Assembly: GCA_947066105.1 (NCBI GenBank)
Contig: CAMSYM010000014.1
Span: 1-63,444 of the forward strand
DNA from: an uncultured Clostridia bacterium
GTDB lineage: Bacteria; Bacillota; Clostridia; Christensenellales; Pumilibacteraceae
Direction: 5' to 3'
DNA: 63,444 bases
The notes under the pieces were generated by a model that was given only the letters and a program-made list of their open reading frames with translations, did not search any database and had not been told where the DNA came from. The translations under genes and the position numbers were made by a program. Positions 26,812 through 35,555 of the stretch are shown in pieces. Numbering within the stretch: position 1 is the stretch's first letter; every line of letters begins with the position of its first letter.

Positions 26812-29218
26812 ATTTATCGGCGTAAAGGAAAATGTAAACACCTTTACCGTAGAAAAGAAATTCAATATAAAAAGCACGGAAAGAGCCGAGCTGAAAGTTA
26901 CGGCTTTGGGGCTTTATTTTGCGGAAATAAACGGCAAGCGTGTTGGCGACGCATATCTCACGCCGGGGTGGACGTCGTACAACAAAACGCTTCAAGTGCA
27001 AAGTTACGACGTGACCGAGCTTTTGAAAAGCGGCGAAAACGCGATCGCTTTTACAGTCAACGAAGGCTGGTACAAAGGCGGACTTACGTGGGAGAAAAAG
27101 CGTTGTCTGTACGGCGAGCAAACTGCGGTGTGCGCCGAGCTGTTTGTAAACGGCGCGCTCGTATTATCTACCGACGAAAGTTTTTCGGCAAAGGAAAGCC
27201 ATATACGCGAGAGCGGCATTTACGACGGCGAAACGGTCGATTACACTGCGGAGTTAAAACCTTTGACCGTATGCAAAGTGCCGTTTGACAAGTCAGTACT
27301 CGTACCGCAACAGTGCGAATACGTAAAGGATATAGAGCGGCTTGCGGTTAAAGAAGTTATAACCGCTCCGAGCGGGAGAAGGGTCTACGACTTCGGTCAA
27401 AACATGGCGGGTGTGGTCGAAGTCGTAACGCCCGAAAACTTCGACGGAACTCTTACTTTGAAATTTGCCGAAATTCTCGTAAACGGCGAGTTTTATTCGG
27501 ATAATCTTCGCGGCGCAAAGGCGACCGACGTCTTTACCGTAAAAGGCGCAAAAACGCTCCGTCCCGAATTTACTTTCCACGGCTTCCGCTATCTCACGGT
27601 CGATGGCGGCGAAATCCCGACCGAGAATATCACGGCTATCGTTCGCCATACCGACATGAAACGCACGGGTAGCATTCAAACGAGCAACGCGCGTTTTAAT
27701 AAACTCATGCAAAACATAGTGTGGGGACAACGCGGCAACTTTGTCGATATCCCCACCGACTGCCCGCAGCGCGACGAGCGACTCGGGTGGACCGGCGATA
27801 TAAACGCGTTTTGTTTTTCGGCGGCGTTTGATTACGATATTCGCGCGTTCATGAAAAAGTGGCTCAACGATCTGCGCAACGACCAAAAGTCTGACGGGAA
27901 TATCACGCACGTCGCGCCCGACATTTTGCGCGGCGAAAAGGACAGTTCCGTGTCGGCAATGTGGTGCGACGCCATAACAATGGTCCCGTGGACGCTGTAT
28001 CGAACATACGGGGATGTAAGCTTTTTGAAAGACAATTACGAAGCTATGAAAAAGTTTATTGCCGCGCGCGAAACGGTCATGACAGATGGGATAATAGACC
28101 GCGGCTTCGAATGGGGCGATTGGCTCGCGCTCGATCAGGAAAAGACGAGCTATGAAACATTTATCGGCAGAACGGATGTTTATTATATAACCAACGTGTT
28201 CCATGTAAATTCGCTCAAAATCGTATACGAAACGGCAAAGCTTTCGGGCGACGCGCAAGGCGCGAAAACATATAAAGACAAGTACGAAAAACAGCTTGAA
28301 AGGGTGCGCAAAGAATACTTTACCGCAGGCGGGCGGCTTTGCTTCGATACCGTTACCGCACAGGTGTTGGCGTTATATTTCGGCATAGCGCCCGATAAGC
28401 ACAGAAAAAAGCTTGCGGAAGCTTTGAATGAAAACGTAAAAGTCCATAACTATACGCTTTGTACGGGCTTTATAGGCACGACGTATTTGCTGTTTGCGCT
28501 CGCGGATAACGGGTATATGAACACCGCGCAAAAGGTTCTTATGAACAACGGTTATCCCGGCTGGTTGTACGAAGTCGATATGGGCGCGACGACGGTGTGG
28601 GAGCGTTGGAACAGTCTTATGCCGGACGGCACGCCCAATCCCGACGGCATGAACAGCTACAACCATTATGCATACGGCAGCGTCTTGGAGTTCGTCGTAA
28701 AGCGAATAGCGGGCATAGAGTCGATAAAAGCGGGTTATAAGAAAGTGCGGATAGCGCCGAGTCCGTGTAAAGGTCTCGCGAGCATTAAAGCGGAATACGA
28801 AAGCGTAAAAGGAAAGATAGCGGCAGGCTATTCGCAAAAGAATGGCAAAATAACGTTTTTTGCCGAGATCCCGAGCGGGATGACGGCGCAAATAGTATTG
28901 CCGAATGAAAAACCGATAACGGTAAAAAGCGGAGCGTACGAATTAGTGCGCGAGTGGGAAGAACTCGACGTGCCGCCGTTCACGCCCGACAGCATGGTAA
29001 ACGAAGTGTTCGCCAACCCCAAAGCGCAAAAAGCGTTTAATGAAGTATTCGGCGGGATATTTCGCGAAAACGGCGAACTCGACTGGATGCGCCGATTCGC
29101 CACATTGCAATTTATGGCGGAGTTCCGCGACGGCGAAGGCAAAATGAAGCTTTCCGATTTTTCCGCAATGCTTGAAAGAACAAACAAACTATTTGAGAAA
29201 TCGACGGCAAATATATGA
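26798..29218 (+). CDS. Alpha-L-rhamnosidase, GH78
   Basis: This 806-residue cytoplasmic enzyme would remove alpha-linked L-rhamnose. Two N-terminal beta domains (SAEINGKRVGDAYLTPGWTSYNKTLQ region, then GRRVYDFGQNMAGVVEV) lead into the (alpha/alpha)6 barrel with DCPQRDERLGWTGD (Asp321 onward), which carries the conserved catalytic acidic residues, and GATTVWERWNS. A C-terminal beta domain follows, then about 85 extra residues (from EELDVPPFTPDSMVNEVF) that are helical and not part of the usual family. CGGAG precedes the ATG at 26798 inside the previous gene. It points to rhamnose-containing plant glycans, rhamnogalacturonan or rhamnosides as substrates. Confidence 0.93.
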   Translation: MLNGKFIGVKENVNTFTVEKKFNIKSTERAELKVTALGLYFAEINGKRVGDAYLTPGWTSYNKTLQVQSYDVTELLKSGENAIAFTVNEGWYKGGLTWEKKRCLYGEQTAVCAELFVNGALVLSTDESFSAKESHIRESGIYDGETVDYTAELKPLTVCKVPFDKSVLVPQQCEYVKDIERLAVKEVITAPSGRRVYDFGQNMAGVVEVVTPENFDGTLTLKFAEILVNGEFYSDNLRGAKATDVFTVKGAKTLRPEFTFHGFRYLTVDGGEIPTENITAIVRHTDMKRTGSIQTSNARFNKLMQNIVWGQRGNFVDIPTDCPQRDERLGWTGDINAFCFSAAFDYDIRAFMKKWLNDLRNDQKSDGNITHVAPDILRGEKDSSVSAMWCDAITMVPWTLYRTYGDVSFLKDNYEAMKKFIAARETVMTDGIIDRGFEWGDWLALDQEKTSYETFIGRTDVYYITNVFHVNSLKIVYETAKLSGDAQGAKTYKDKYEKQLERVRKEYFTAGGRLCFDTVTAQVLALYFGIAPDKHRKKLAEALNENVKVHNYTLCTGFIGTTYLLFALADNGYMNTAQKVLMNNGYPGWLYEVDMGATTVWERWNSLMPDGTPNPDGMNSYNHYAYGSVLEFVVKRIAGIESIKAGYKKVRIAPSPCKGLASIKAEYESVKGKIAAGYSQKNGKITFFAEIPSGMTAQIVLPNEKPITVKSGAYELVREWEELDVPPFTPDSMVNEVFANPKAQKAFNEVFGGIFRENGELDWMRRFATLQFMAEFRDGEGKMKLSDFSAMLERTNKLFEKSTANI

Positions 29219-29596
29219 AAAAAGCGAGTATCTTTTTAGCCGTTATTTTTGCGTTAATCGCACCGTTTTCTTTGTCGGCGTGCAGTGATAAGGACGAGTG
29301 GGACGGCGTACGAGTTTTCGATAATTCGCTTGTGCAGACGATGCAGGTTAAAAGCGGGCTCGTCAATTCTCCCGCCGTCGTATGCGATATCGCTCTTTGC
29401 GCGTCCGTTTCGTCCGACAGCTAAAATCGGCGGCATTGTGGAGTTTCACGAACTTGAAGATATTTACAACGCCGTCCGTATTGCCAATACAAACCTTGCT
29501 TCGGTTGCGGTGATCCCGCAGAGTATAGCGATGCAAGAGAACGTACTCTATTTGCGTGACATTCTGAGCGAAGCGAAGAATCTCAACCTTATTTAA
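29215..29596 (+). pseudogene. Frameshifted remnant of a lipoprotein gene
   Basis: The first frame (29215-29424) encodes a lipoprotein signal peptide (SLSAC) and continues to VVCDIALCASVSSDS before a stop. Coding-like sequence continues without pause in the next frame (KIGGIVEFHELEDIYNAV..ANTNLASVAVIPQSI) to a stop at 29596. One base too many near 29418-29424 would explain this. Even if repaired, the product would be only about 126 residues, so the 3' part also seems lost. It overlaps the GH78 stop by four bases, as a real operon gene would. The original family is not recognised. Confidence 0.6.
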
Positions 29597-29664
29597 TAAT
29601 ATATAAATTTAATAATGTATAAGCTCTTTTGCCGCGCAATGTTGCTTAAATATAAAACCGTCAA

Positions 29665-29706
29665 GAAAAAACCCCGACATTATAATTTCTATGTCGGGGA
29701 GTTTTC
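29665..29706. terminator. Bidirectional terminator
   Basis: CCCCGACAT (29672-29680) and ATGTCGGGG (29691-29699) form a perfect 9-bp stem with a 10-base loop. An A-run lies on the left and a T-rich stretch on the right, so it can terminate both the rightward glycan locus and the leftward AAA gene. Confidence 0.9.
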
Positions 29707-29855
29707 TCTTCGCATAAACGCGAATATTATTGTAAAGTTTTCGTTTTCGATAAATTAAAACGATTTGCTTTACAATATTATATTGTGCTGGTTTTGCGGA
29801 AATATTCGCGAGATCGCAATATTTCAAAATTCGTTCGGGCAACTTGCGGTAAAGA

Positions 29856-30719
29856 TCAATCGTCGAATTCGTCTTTATGCTCGGTAAAAAAATCATAGTA
29901 TGTTCGCACGTTTTTCAGTTCGGTCCATTTTTTGACGGTCGTTTGCTCGCCGTCGAGATCGTAGATCTTAGCGAATCGCATGGACAGCAAGAACGGCGAA
30001 TGCGTAGCCATTATTATTTGGCAATTATAAAAGCGCACGGCGTTTTCTATGTATTTCATCAGTTCGAGCTGACGTTCGGGCGAAAGACTGTTTTCGGGTT
30101 CGTCCAAAAGATACAATGCGTTTTCGCGGATCTTATCCGTGAAATACAGGTATGCGCTTTCGCCGTTGGAATGTTCGCGAATATTATCCTGCAAGCGCTC
30201 GTTTATGAACCGCGATTGAGTTTTGCTTCGCGCGGCGTTCACCGTTTTAAGCCGTTCGTAATCGTCGAGCGAGCTTAATCTGAAATGCGAATATTTGGCG
30301 TCGAGATATTCGTCGGTCAATGCGTCGCGTTTAAGATCTACGCCGCTGTTGATACTGCGTACGTTTAGCATAAAGTCGAAAACGTCGTCGCTCGTTATTA
30401 TTCGGCTTTTGTCGGATACGGGTTTTTTGATATCGCAGTAGCACATATCCGTGTAGTTGCCGAAAAAACTCGATCTGTTGTACAGTGTGTCGCGGTCCAA
30501 GCGCAGTTTTTCGGCTATGACGTTGAGCGCGGTGGTCTTGCCGCAACCGTTGCCGCCGTAAAGTACGGTTATCGGCTCGAATTCAAGCTCGGTCAAGCCG
30601 CGCGTCGACAGCGTGAAAAACGGGTACATAGTGTTGTAGCACGTACGCTTTACCGCATTCAGTCTGAACGCATACTCTTCGTCGTATGTGGGGTAATAGA
30701 AGCGCGACAAATAAACCAT
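29856..30719 (-). CDS. AAA family ATPase (ABC-ATPase-like, AAA_21 type)
   Basis: This 287-residue ATPase of the RecF/OLD-like AAA group has Walker A GGNGCGKTT, a signature-like SNGESA, Walker B ALYLLDEPENSLSP and an H-loop MATHSP. No TOPRIM or other effector domain is attached. Such stand-alone ATPases occur in defence, regulatory and housekeeping settings; there is no partner gene here, so its role is unknown. The start at 30719 has no ribosome site, but the -10 box of a perfect promoter lies six bases upstream, implying a leaderless transcript. It is transcribed opposite to its neighbours. Confidence 0.88.
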   Translation of the reverse strand: MVYLSRFYYPTYDEEYAFRLNAVKRTCYNTMYPFFTLSTRGLTELEFEPITVLYGGNGCGKTTALNVIAEKLRLDRDTLYNRSSFFGNYTDMCYCDIKKPVSDKSRIITSDDVFDFMLNVRSINSGVDLKRDALTDEYLDAKYSHFRLSSLDDYERLKTVNAARSKTQSRFINERLQDNIREHSNGESAYLYFTDKIRENALYLLDEPENSLSPERQLELMKYIENAVRFYNCQIIMATHSPFLLSMRFAKIYDLDGEQTTVKKWTELKNVRTYYDFFTEHKDEFDD

Positions 30720-30754
30720 GCGTATATTATATCAAGTCATATAAGCAATGTCAA
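30720..30754 (-). promoter_or_regulatory. Consensus SigA promoter giving an apparent leaderless mRNA
   Basis: On the minus strand TTGACA (30754-30749), a 17-base spacer and TATAAT (30731-30726) are followed by six bases and then the ATG of the AAA ATPase at 30719. Transcription would start at or next to the A of the ATG. No Shine-Dalgarno sequence is present. Confidence 0.85.
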
Positions 30755-30818
30755 TAGCTGTAAGAATATTTAAATGCCGCGCAAGCCGAACAAAATAAAT
30801 ATTGCTTTCATAAGGCGC

Positions 30819-30847
30819 TTGACAGCATGCGATTATAGTGTTAAAAT
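30819..30847 (+). promoter_or_regulatory. SigA-type promoter for the MBG-like membrane protein
   Basis: TTGACA (30819-30824), a 17-base spacer and TAAAAT (30842-30847) predict a start near 30854. This lies downstream of the first possible ATG in the open frame (30774) and so supports the ATG at 30909. Confidence 0.8.
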
Positions 30848-30908
30848 ATATATGCGGGATCATGCGCGCGGCGATAGCTCGCGTACGACCGCTTTACGAG
30901 GTGACGAC

Positions 30909-32891
30909 ATGCACAAACTTAAAAGTTTACGCACGAACGGTTCGCTTGCGGCGATAGTATTGATCGCAGTAGCGACGGCGATCGCGGCGATGGTTTTATT
31001 TATGCGCGCGCCCGTATTTTCTTACGCACAAACGTCGGACGGCGTTATGCCCGTCGACGGGACGGAGATAGCCGTCGAACATCCCGAAAACCGTTTGCTC
31101 GACGAAGCTCGGAGCAAAGCGGCTAAACAGCCCGTGATGTTCGATATGCCCACGGAATGGACGTACGGCGACGCGCCGGAGATCGGTGTTCCGCGCGTAG
31201 AACACGAAAGCGATGCGGGAGAACTCGGCGGCGAGCTTAATATAACTTTAACGCTCGACTACGAGATCGTTGCGACAAATATCGCAAGACGCGAGCTTGT
31301 CAATTACGTCAATAAATACATGCCTGCCGGCGAGTATAAGGTCGTGTTTGCTACGCCCAGTTGCGCATGCACGGTCGGTTCGACGCACAGCGAGTGGTGG
31401 AACGCCGCCGAGCATTCGATCGATACGGAAATGTTTTACGAATCTGCAACGTATAGCTTCGAGTTTACGGTGCTTCCCGCGGCGATACCCGAAAAGTATA
31501 TTGCCGATGCGAACGGAAAGCTGTTGCAGTCGCGTTACGAATATGTTTACGACGGCGCGGCGCATTTTTATTCGCCCGATATCGAGCTTGAAGTACTGTC
31601 CGACGGCGAAACGGTGTACGATCGCGGCGACGATATAGAAGGCGTATATTGGTCGACCGAGAAAGCCGATAAATATTTCGGCGGATTCGAAATATTATAT
31701 AATCTTTACCGCATGCGGAACGATCACTATCATACTGCGGAGTATCTCGGCGGGGCGGAAGAGATAGTCGATTGCGCGGTGTTTGCGCCTGTCGATGCGG
31801 GAGAGTATACCGTTTACTATATGCTTGCCGCGGACAATTATCTTCCGCTCGTAGACGTGACGAGCGATATTCGGCGGGATTATGTGTTTTACGTGACGGT
31901 CGTCGGCGTTGTCGACGTGCCAAACGTACCGCCCGTCATTTATAACGGACAAAGCCAAAAAGGTTACGTGACCGACAGTCAGTTTTACACCGTCGATCCG
32001 TACAACGGCTGGACGGATGCGGGAACGTACAATATCACGTTAAGATTGCGCGATCCGTTGTGCTATATGTGGAACGGTCAAACGCTCGAAAATCGGACCG
32101 AAACGTACAAAGTGCAGTTTACGGTAGGCAAGGCGAGCAACGATTGGGTACTCGTTCCCGACGTGGTGCGCTGGGTGGAAGGCGAATACGATCCCGACGA
32201 GAACCATATCGTCGGCGAATCGCTGTTCGGATCGGTCGTGTTTGAAATAACCGACGCGGACGGTAAAGTGGTGTACGATTCCGCGAACGGCGTCAACTTG
32301 CTCGGCTCGCTCGAAGCGGGATATTACAATTTCACCGCGACCGTAGAAGGCTCGGACAATTACAACATGTTGCCGTTTTCCAAGTTTATACGCGTGCTCG
32401 AAAAACAAGGCTTGCCGTGGTGGGGAACTTTGTGTATCACGCTCGGCGCGCTGGCGTTAGTAGCCGTCGTTATACTCATTCTGTGGAAGAAGGGCGTGTT
32501 TAGACTGTTGACGGATAAGATCGTCTTGTCCATTCGCACAAAGGCGACCGTCGACGCGACGATAGCCGCAGTTCGCGCCAACAAGGTAGCCGCGGCGTCC
32601 AAAATATCCGTCGAACAGGCGGAAGCTCGCGACCGAGCGGAAGAACGCGCGCAGGCGCGTAAACAGGCGCTCGCCGAAGAAAAGCAAAAACCGTTCGATG
32701 AAAAGGTCGCGGCGCTCGAAGCTAAAGCGCAGGCGGCGGCGGACAGAGCGGAGCGTATGCGCGAAAAAGCCGAAGCCATGCAGGCGCGTATCGAATCCAT
32801 GAAAGCGCGCGCGGCAGAGACCGACGACGCGGCAAAGCCCGAAACGGGATCGACCGAAACAGCGTCTGCCGATGTTGCGGACGACAAATAA
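30909..32891 (+). CDS. Membrane-anchored MBG/Ig-like surface protein with cytosolic coiled tail
   Basis: This 660-residue protein has an N-terminal signal or anchor helix (about residues 12-34), an exposed region of about 460 residues with MBG-like beta repeats (YVYDGAAHFYSPDIEL..., VDAGEYTVYYMLAADNY..., VIYNGQSQKGY...DAGTYNITLRL), a second transmembrane helix (about 505-527: LCITLGALALVAVVILILW) and a 130-residue Ala/Glu/Arg-rich tail that should form a coiled coil inside the cell. The start follows GAGGTG and lies downstream of the promoter at 30819. The layout suggests an envelope sensor or a link between the wall and a cytosolic partner; the next gene encodes a small coiled-coil protein that could be that partner. 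Function unknown. Confidence 0.8.
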   Translation: MHKLKSLRTNGSLAAIVLIAVATAIAAMVLFMRAPVFSYAQTSDGVMPVDGTEIAVEHPENRLLDEARSKAAKQPVMFDMPTEWTYGDAPEIGVPRVEHESDAGELGGELNITLTLDYEIVATNIARRELVNYVNKYMPAGEYKVVFATPSCACTVGSTHSEWWNAAEHSIDTEMFYESATYSFEFTVLPAAIPEKYIADANGKLLQSRYEYVYDGAAHFYSPDIELEVLSDGETVYDRGDDIEGVYWSTEKADKYFGGFEILYNLYRMRNDHYHTAEYLGGAEEIVDCAVFAPVDAGEYTVYYMLAADNYLPLVDVTSDIRRDYVFYVTVVGVVDVPNVPPVIYNGQSQKGYVTDSQFYTVDPYNGWTDAGTYNITLRLRDPLCYMWNGQTLENRTETYKVQFTVGKASNDWVLVPDVVRWVEGEYDPDENHIVGESLFGSVVFEITDADGKVVYDSANGVNLLGSLEAGYYNFTATVEGSDNYNMLPFSKFIRVLEKQGLPWWGTLCITLGALALVAVVILILWKKGVFRLLTDKIVLSIRTKATVDATIAAVRANKVAAASKISVEQAEARDRAEERAQARKQALAEEKQKPFDEKVAALEAKAQAAADRAERMREKAEAMQARIESMKARAAETDDAAKPETGSTETASADVADDK

Positions 32892-32919
32892 ATAAAAGTA
32901 TAAATTAAAGGAGTCAATC

Positions 32920-33147
32920 ATGTCGCTTAAAAAAGATCTTGCAAAAGAGATCCACTATCTCGAAGAAGAAATAAAGATATTGGAGATCAAACGCTCGCGC
33001 TCGCAAGCCGCGCTCATAGAGGCGCTTATCAGCAAGCAACAGCCGGACGAATCGGAAATGCAGTTTTTCCGCACGTTCACCGCGGATATCGAAGTGAAGC
33101 GCGAACGCATGCTCGCGCTCATGGAACAGCTCGAAAAGCTCGTCTAA
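32920..33147 (+). CDS. Small coiled-coil protein
   Basis: This 75-residue protein is highly charged and almost wholly helical (LAKEIHYLEEEIKILEIKR), with heptad-like leucine spacing. AAAGGAG lies eight bases before the ATG, so it is likely translated well. It follows the coiled-tail membrane protein by 28 bases and precedes a terminator, forming a two-gene unit. No family is recognised. Confidence 0.7.
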   Translation: MSLKKDLAKEIHYLEEEIKILEIKRSRSQAALIEALISKQQPDESEMQFFRTFTADIEVKRERMLALMEQLEKLV

Positions 33148-33172
33148 GCTTTGCGGCTTTGTAACAACGGTT

Positions 33173-33213
33173 AAAAACGCGTATTTTACCGAACGGATAA
33201 AGTATGCGTTTTT
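33173..33213 (+). terminator. Rho-independent terminator
   Basis: AAAAACGC (33173-33180) pairs with GCGTTTTT (33206-33213), with an inner TA/TA and CCG/CGG extension, followed by a T-run. It ends the unit at 30909-33147. Confidence 0.75.
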
Positions 33214-33275
33214 TTGTTTTAGGCAAAAGAATATGCGTCTAAACATTTAATATATGCAATAAATGCCGTTCGGTA

Positions 33276-33305
33276 TTGACAAACTATGCGCGTATGGTCT
33301 ATCTT
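33276..33305 (+). promoter_or_regulatory. Probable SigA promoter for the LytTR two-component pair
   Basis: A perfect TTGACA (33276-33281) is followed after 18 bases by TATCTT (33300-33305). It lies about 95 bases before the response regulator ATG. No clear LytTR binding repeats are visible in between. Confidence 0.6.
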
Positions 33306-33399
33306 ATACGGGGATATTGCATCATTGTTCACGGTATGCGTTTTGAGCCGACGGTGCGCTTGCGCATAGACAAACGGGAAATACAAAAAGGAAAATGAA

Positions 33400-34116
33400 A
33401 TGACGGAAATTGCGATAGTGGAAGACGAACGCGAACACAGCGCGCGACTTAAAGAGTATTTGGATAGATATTCCGCCGAGCGCGGTTGTGCTTTGCATAC
33501 GGAAATTTTCGAGCGCGCCGACGATTTTTTGAAAAAATGCGGATCGTTCGACATTGTGTTCATGGATATCGAGTTGCCCGATACGGACGGAATGACCGCA
33601 GTCAAGCGTTTGAGAGAGAGCGATAAAAACTTGCTTGTGATTTTTGTCACCAATCTCGCGCAGTACGCGGTAAAGGGTTACGAGGTCAGCGCGTTCGATT
33701 TTATAGTAAAGCCTGTCGGCTATTACGATTTTGCAATGAAGCTGCGGCGTGCGTTCGAGTGCTTGAATAAGCGGTGCAAGCACGAGCTTTGGGTCGCGTC
33801 GCGACAGGGGAAAAAGTTGGTATCCGCCGATAAGCTCAAATACGTGGAAGTGATGAAACACGCATTGCTTTTTCATTTGGCAAACGGCGAAACCGTTACA
33901 GGCACGGGAACATTGAAATCGGTAGCGGCTAAGTTGGACGGAACGTCGTTTGCGTTATGCAATCAATGTTATTTCGTCAATCTTAAATACGTGACGGAAG
34001 TGCGCGGCGGTTCGGTATTCGTCGGCGACGACGAGTTGCAGATATCGATACCCAAAAAGAAAGAATTTTTACGTGCTTTAAACGATTGGCTTGCGACCGG
34101 CGGGGGTACCGAATGA
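33400..34116 (+). CDS. LytTR-family response regulator
   Basis: This 238-residue protein has a receiver domain (residues 1-120) with acidic pocket EDE near residues 8-10, phosphoacceptor Asp56 in VFMDIELPDTDG, and a conserved Lys in IVKPVG. The C-terminal LytTR DNA-binding domain spans about residues 135-235 (KYVEVMKHALLFHLANGETVTGTGTLKSV, CNQCYFVNLKYV). AgrA/VirR-type regulators of this class control surface, peptide or virulence functions. AAGGA precedes the start. The stop overlaps the kinase start by four bases. Its target is not evident; the adjacent GH3-lipoprotein unit is a candidate by proximity. Confidence 0.93.
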   Translation: MTEIAIVEDEREHSARLKEYLDRYSAERGCALHTEIFERADDFLKKCGSFDIVFMDIELPDTDGMTAVKRLRESDKNLLVIFVTNLAQYAVKGYEVSAFDFIVKPVGYYDFAMKLRRAFECLNKRCKHELWVASRQGKKLVSADKLKYVEVMKHALLFHLANGETVTGTGTLKSVAAKLDGTSFALCNQCYFVNLKYVTEVRGGSVFVGDDELQISIPKKKEFLRALNDWLATGGGTE

Positions 34117-35447
34117 GCGCTTTGTGGTGGTACAAGCTTTTATTCATGACCGAGCTGTTGGCAGCCGAAGCGCTTTTTACCTTCCGCTTGCAAAAGCGCG
34201 GATACTTCGCATTGCGCGCGGCGCTCGTCGTGACGATATGCTATGCCGTTGCGGCGTTGTACCCGTTGCCGACAAAGGTGTCGTATTCGGGCTGGTACGC
34301 GTCGTTGATGTTTTTGGTATTGTTCGCGACTACGTTTTGCGCATTGTTGTTTGTATATAGAATTTCGGCGGTCAAGCTGTTGTTTTGCGGAATAACGGCG
34401 TACACGGTCCAACATTTATCGTACGAATTGTTTGCGTTGCTGTCGAACGTATTTTCATTCGGCGGCATGGATATGTACGACAGCGGGATATTGGATTTTT
34501 CTACTCTTAACAGCGGAACGGTGATCGCCGCGCTCGTATACTTCGATCTGTACGTAATAGTTTACGGCGTGTCGTATTGGATAATGGGCAAAAGATTCAA
34601 CGCTTATGCCGACGTCGATCTTAATGTGGCGTTGCTGTTGTTCGTAGCGGCTATATTGCTCATAGATATAGTACTCAATGCGTTTACCGTTTACATAAAC
34701 GCGTACAGCAAGGATTACGAGCTTATAGTGTGCGTTTATAATATCCTGTGTTGCATGCTGGCGTTTTACATACAGGCGAGCATGCTCAAAGTAAAGGACA
34801 TGAAAATGGAAATGCAGTCGGTGTCGGACATGCTCCGTCAGTCGCAACGCCAGTATAAACTGCAAAAGGAAAATATCGATCTTATCAATCTCAAATGTCA
34901 CGATCTGCGGTATCAGATATCGCGGTTGACGTCGGGTAAAGCCATTGACGACGAAGAACTCGGTAAGATAAGCGACGCAATTTCAATTTACGATGCGACG
35001 GTAAAAACGGGCAACGAGGTGCTGGATATAATTCTTACGGAAAAAAGCTTGATATGTCGTGAAAAAGGCATAACGCTGACATGTATGGCGGATTGCGGCG
35101 CGTTTGAGTTTATGCGCGAAGGCGAGCTGTACGCGCTTTTCGGCAATATTGTAGATAACGCGATCGAAGCGGTGTCCAAGCTCGACGATGTGCAAAAGCG
35201 TTGCATCAGTCTTAACGTGCGCAATGCGGGCGCTATGATAAGTGTTAAAGCGGAAAATTACTATGCGGGCGAAATAAAGTTTTCCGCCGACGGATTGCCG
35301 CTTACGGACAAAAAAGACAAAGATTTTCACGGGTACGGAATGCTCAGTATACAAACGCTCGTACATAAATACGGCGGCAATATGTCGGTCGCGGCGAACG
35401 ACGGGATTTTCAGACTCAATATAATGTTCCCGTCGACCGGAAATTAA
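34113..35447 (+). CDS. GHKL-type sensor histidine kinase
   Basis: This 444-residue kinase has six or seven N-terminal transmembrane helices (about residues 5-215), a short coiled linker (KVKDMKMEMQSVSDMLRQSQRQY), the phosphoacceptor box KCHDLRYQI with His263, and a C-terminal HATPase domain with N box LFGNIVDNAIEA and G box HGYGMLSIQTLVHKYGG. This is the AgrC-like arrangement usually paired with LytTR regulators, and the multi-helix sensor suggests a peptide or membrane signal. The open frame extends to 34086, but the ATG at 34113 overlaps the regulator stop (ATGA). No peptide-precursor gene was found nearby. Confidence 0.93.
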   Translation: MSALWWYKLLFMTELLAAEALFTFRLQKRGYFALRAALVVTICYAVAALYPLPTKVSYSGWYASLMFLVLFATTFCALLFVYRISAVKLLFCGITAYTVQHLSYELFALLSNVFSFGGMDMYDSGILDFSTLNSGTVIAALVYFDLYVIVYGVSYWIMGKRFNAYADVDLNVALLLFVAAILLIDIVLNAFTVYINAYSKDYELIVCVYNILCCMLAFYIQASMLKVKDMKMEMQSVSDMLRQSQRQYKLQKENIDLINLKCHDLRYQISRLTSGKAIDDEELGKISDAISIYDATVKTGNEVLDIILTEKSLICREKGITLTCMADCGAFEFMREGELYALFGNIVDNAIEAVSKLDDVQKRCISLNVRNAGAMISVKAENYYAGEIKFSADGLPLTDKKDKDFHGYGMLSIQTLVHKYGGNMSVAANDGIFRLNIMFPSTGN

Positions 35448-35474
35448 GAATATTCATCTCGTTTTCGAGAATAT

Positions 35475-35505
35475 GCAACAGCTATTGACACTGCTGTTGC
35501 TTTTA
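35475..35505 (+). terminator. Hairpin overlapping the next promoter
   Basis: GCAACAGC (35475-35482) and GCTGTTGC (35493-35500) form a perfect 8-bp stem with a 10-base loop, followed by TTTT. It could terminate the kinase mRNA. The -35 box of the next promoter sits in the loop and right arm, so the same palindrome could also act as an operator. Confidence 0.7.
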
Positions 35506-35512
35506 TTATAAT
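35485..35512 (+). promoter_or_regulatory. Near-perfect SigA promoter for the GH3-lipoprotein unit
   Basis: TTGACA (35485-35490), a 16-base spacer and TATAAT (35507-35512) predict a start near 35519, giving a leader of about 37 bases with AAGGAGG before the ATG at 35556. Confidence 0.85.
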
Positions 35513-35555
35513 AGGGGTATAAAGACCGTCTGCGGTCGATCGCAAGGAGGTGTAA

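Noticed and set aside
29609-29896. 95-residue minus-strand open frame
   Set aside because: Runs through the bidirectional terminator and overlaps the AAA gene end; no ribosome site.
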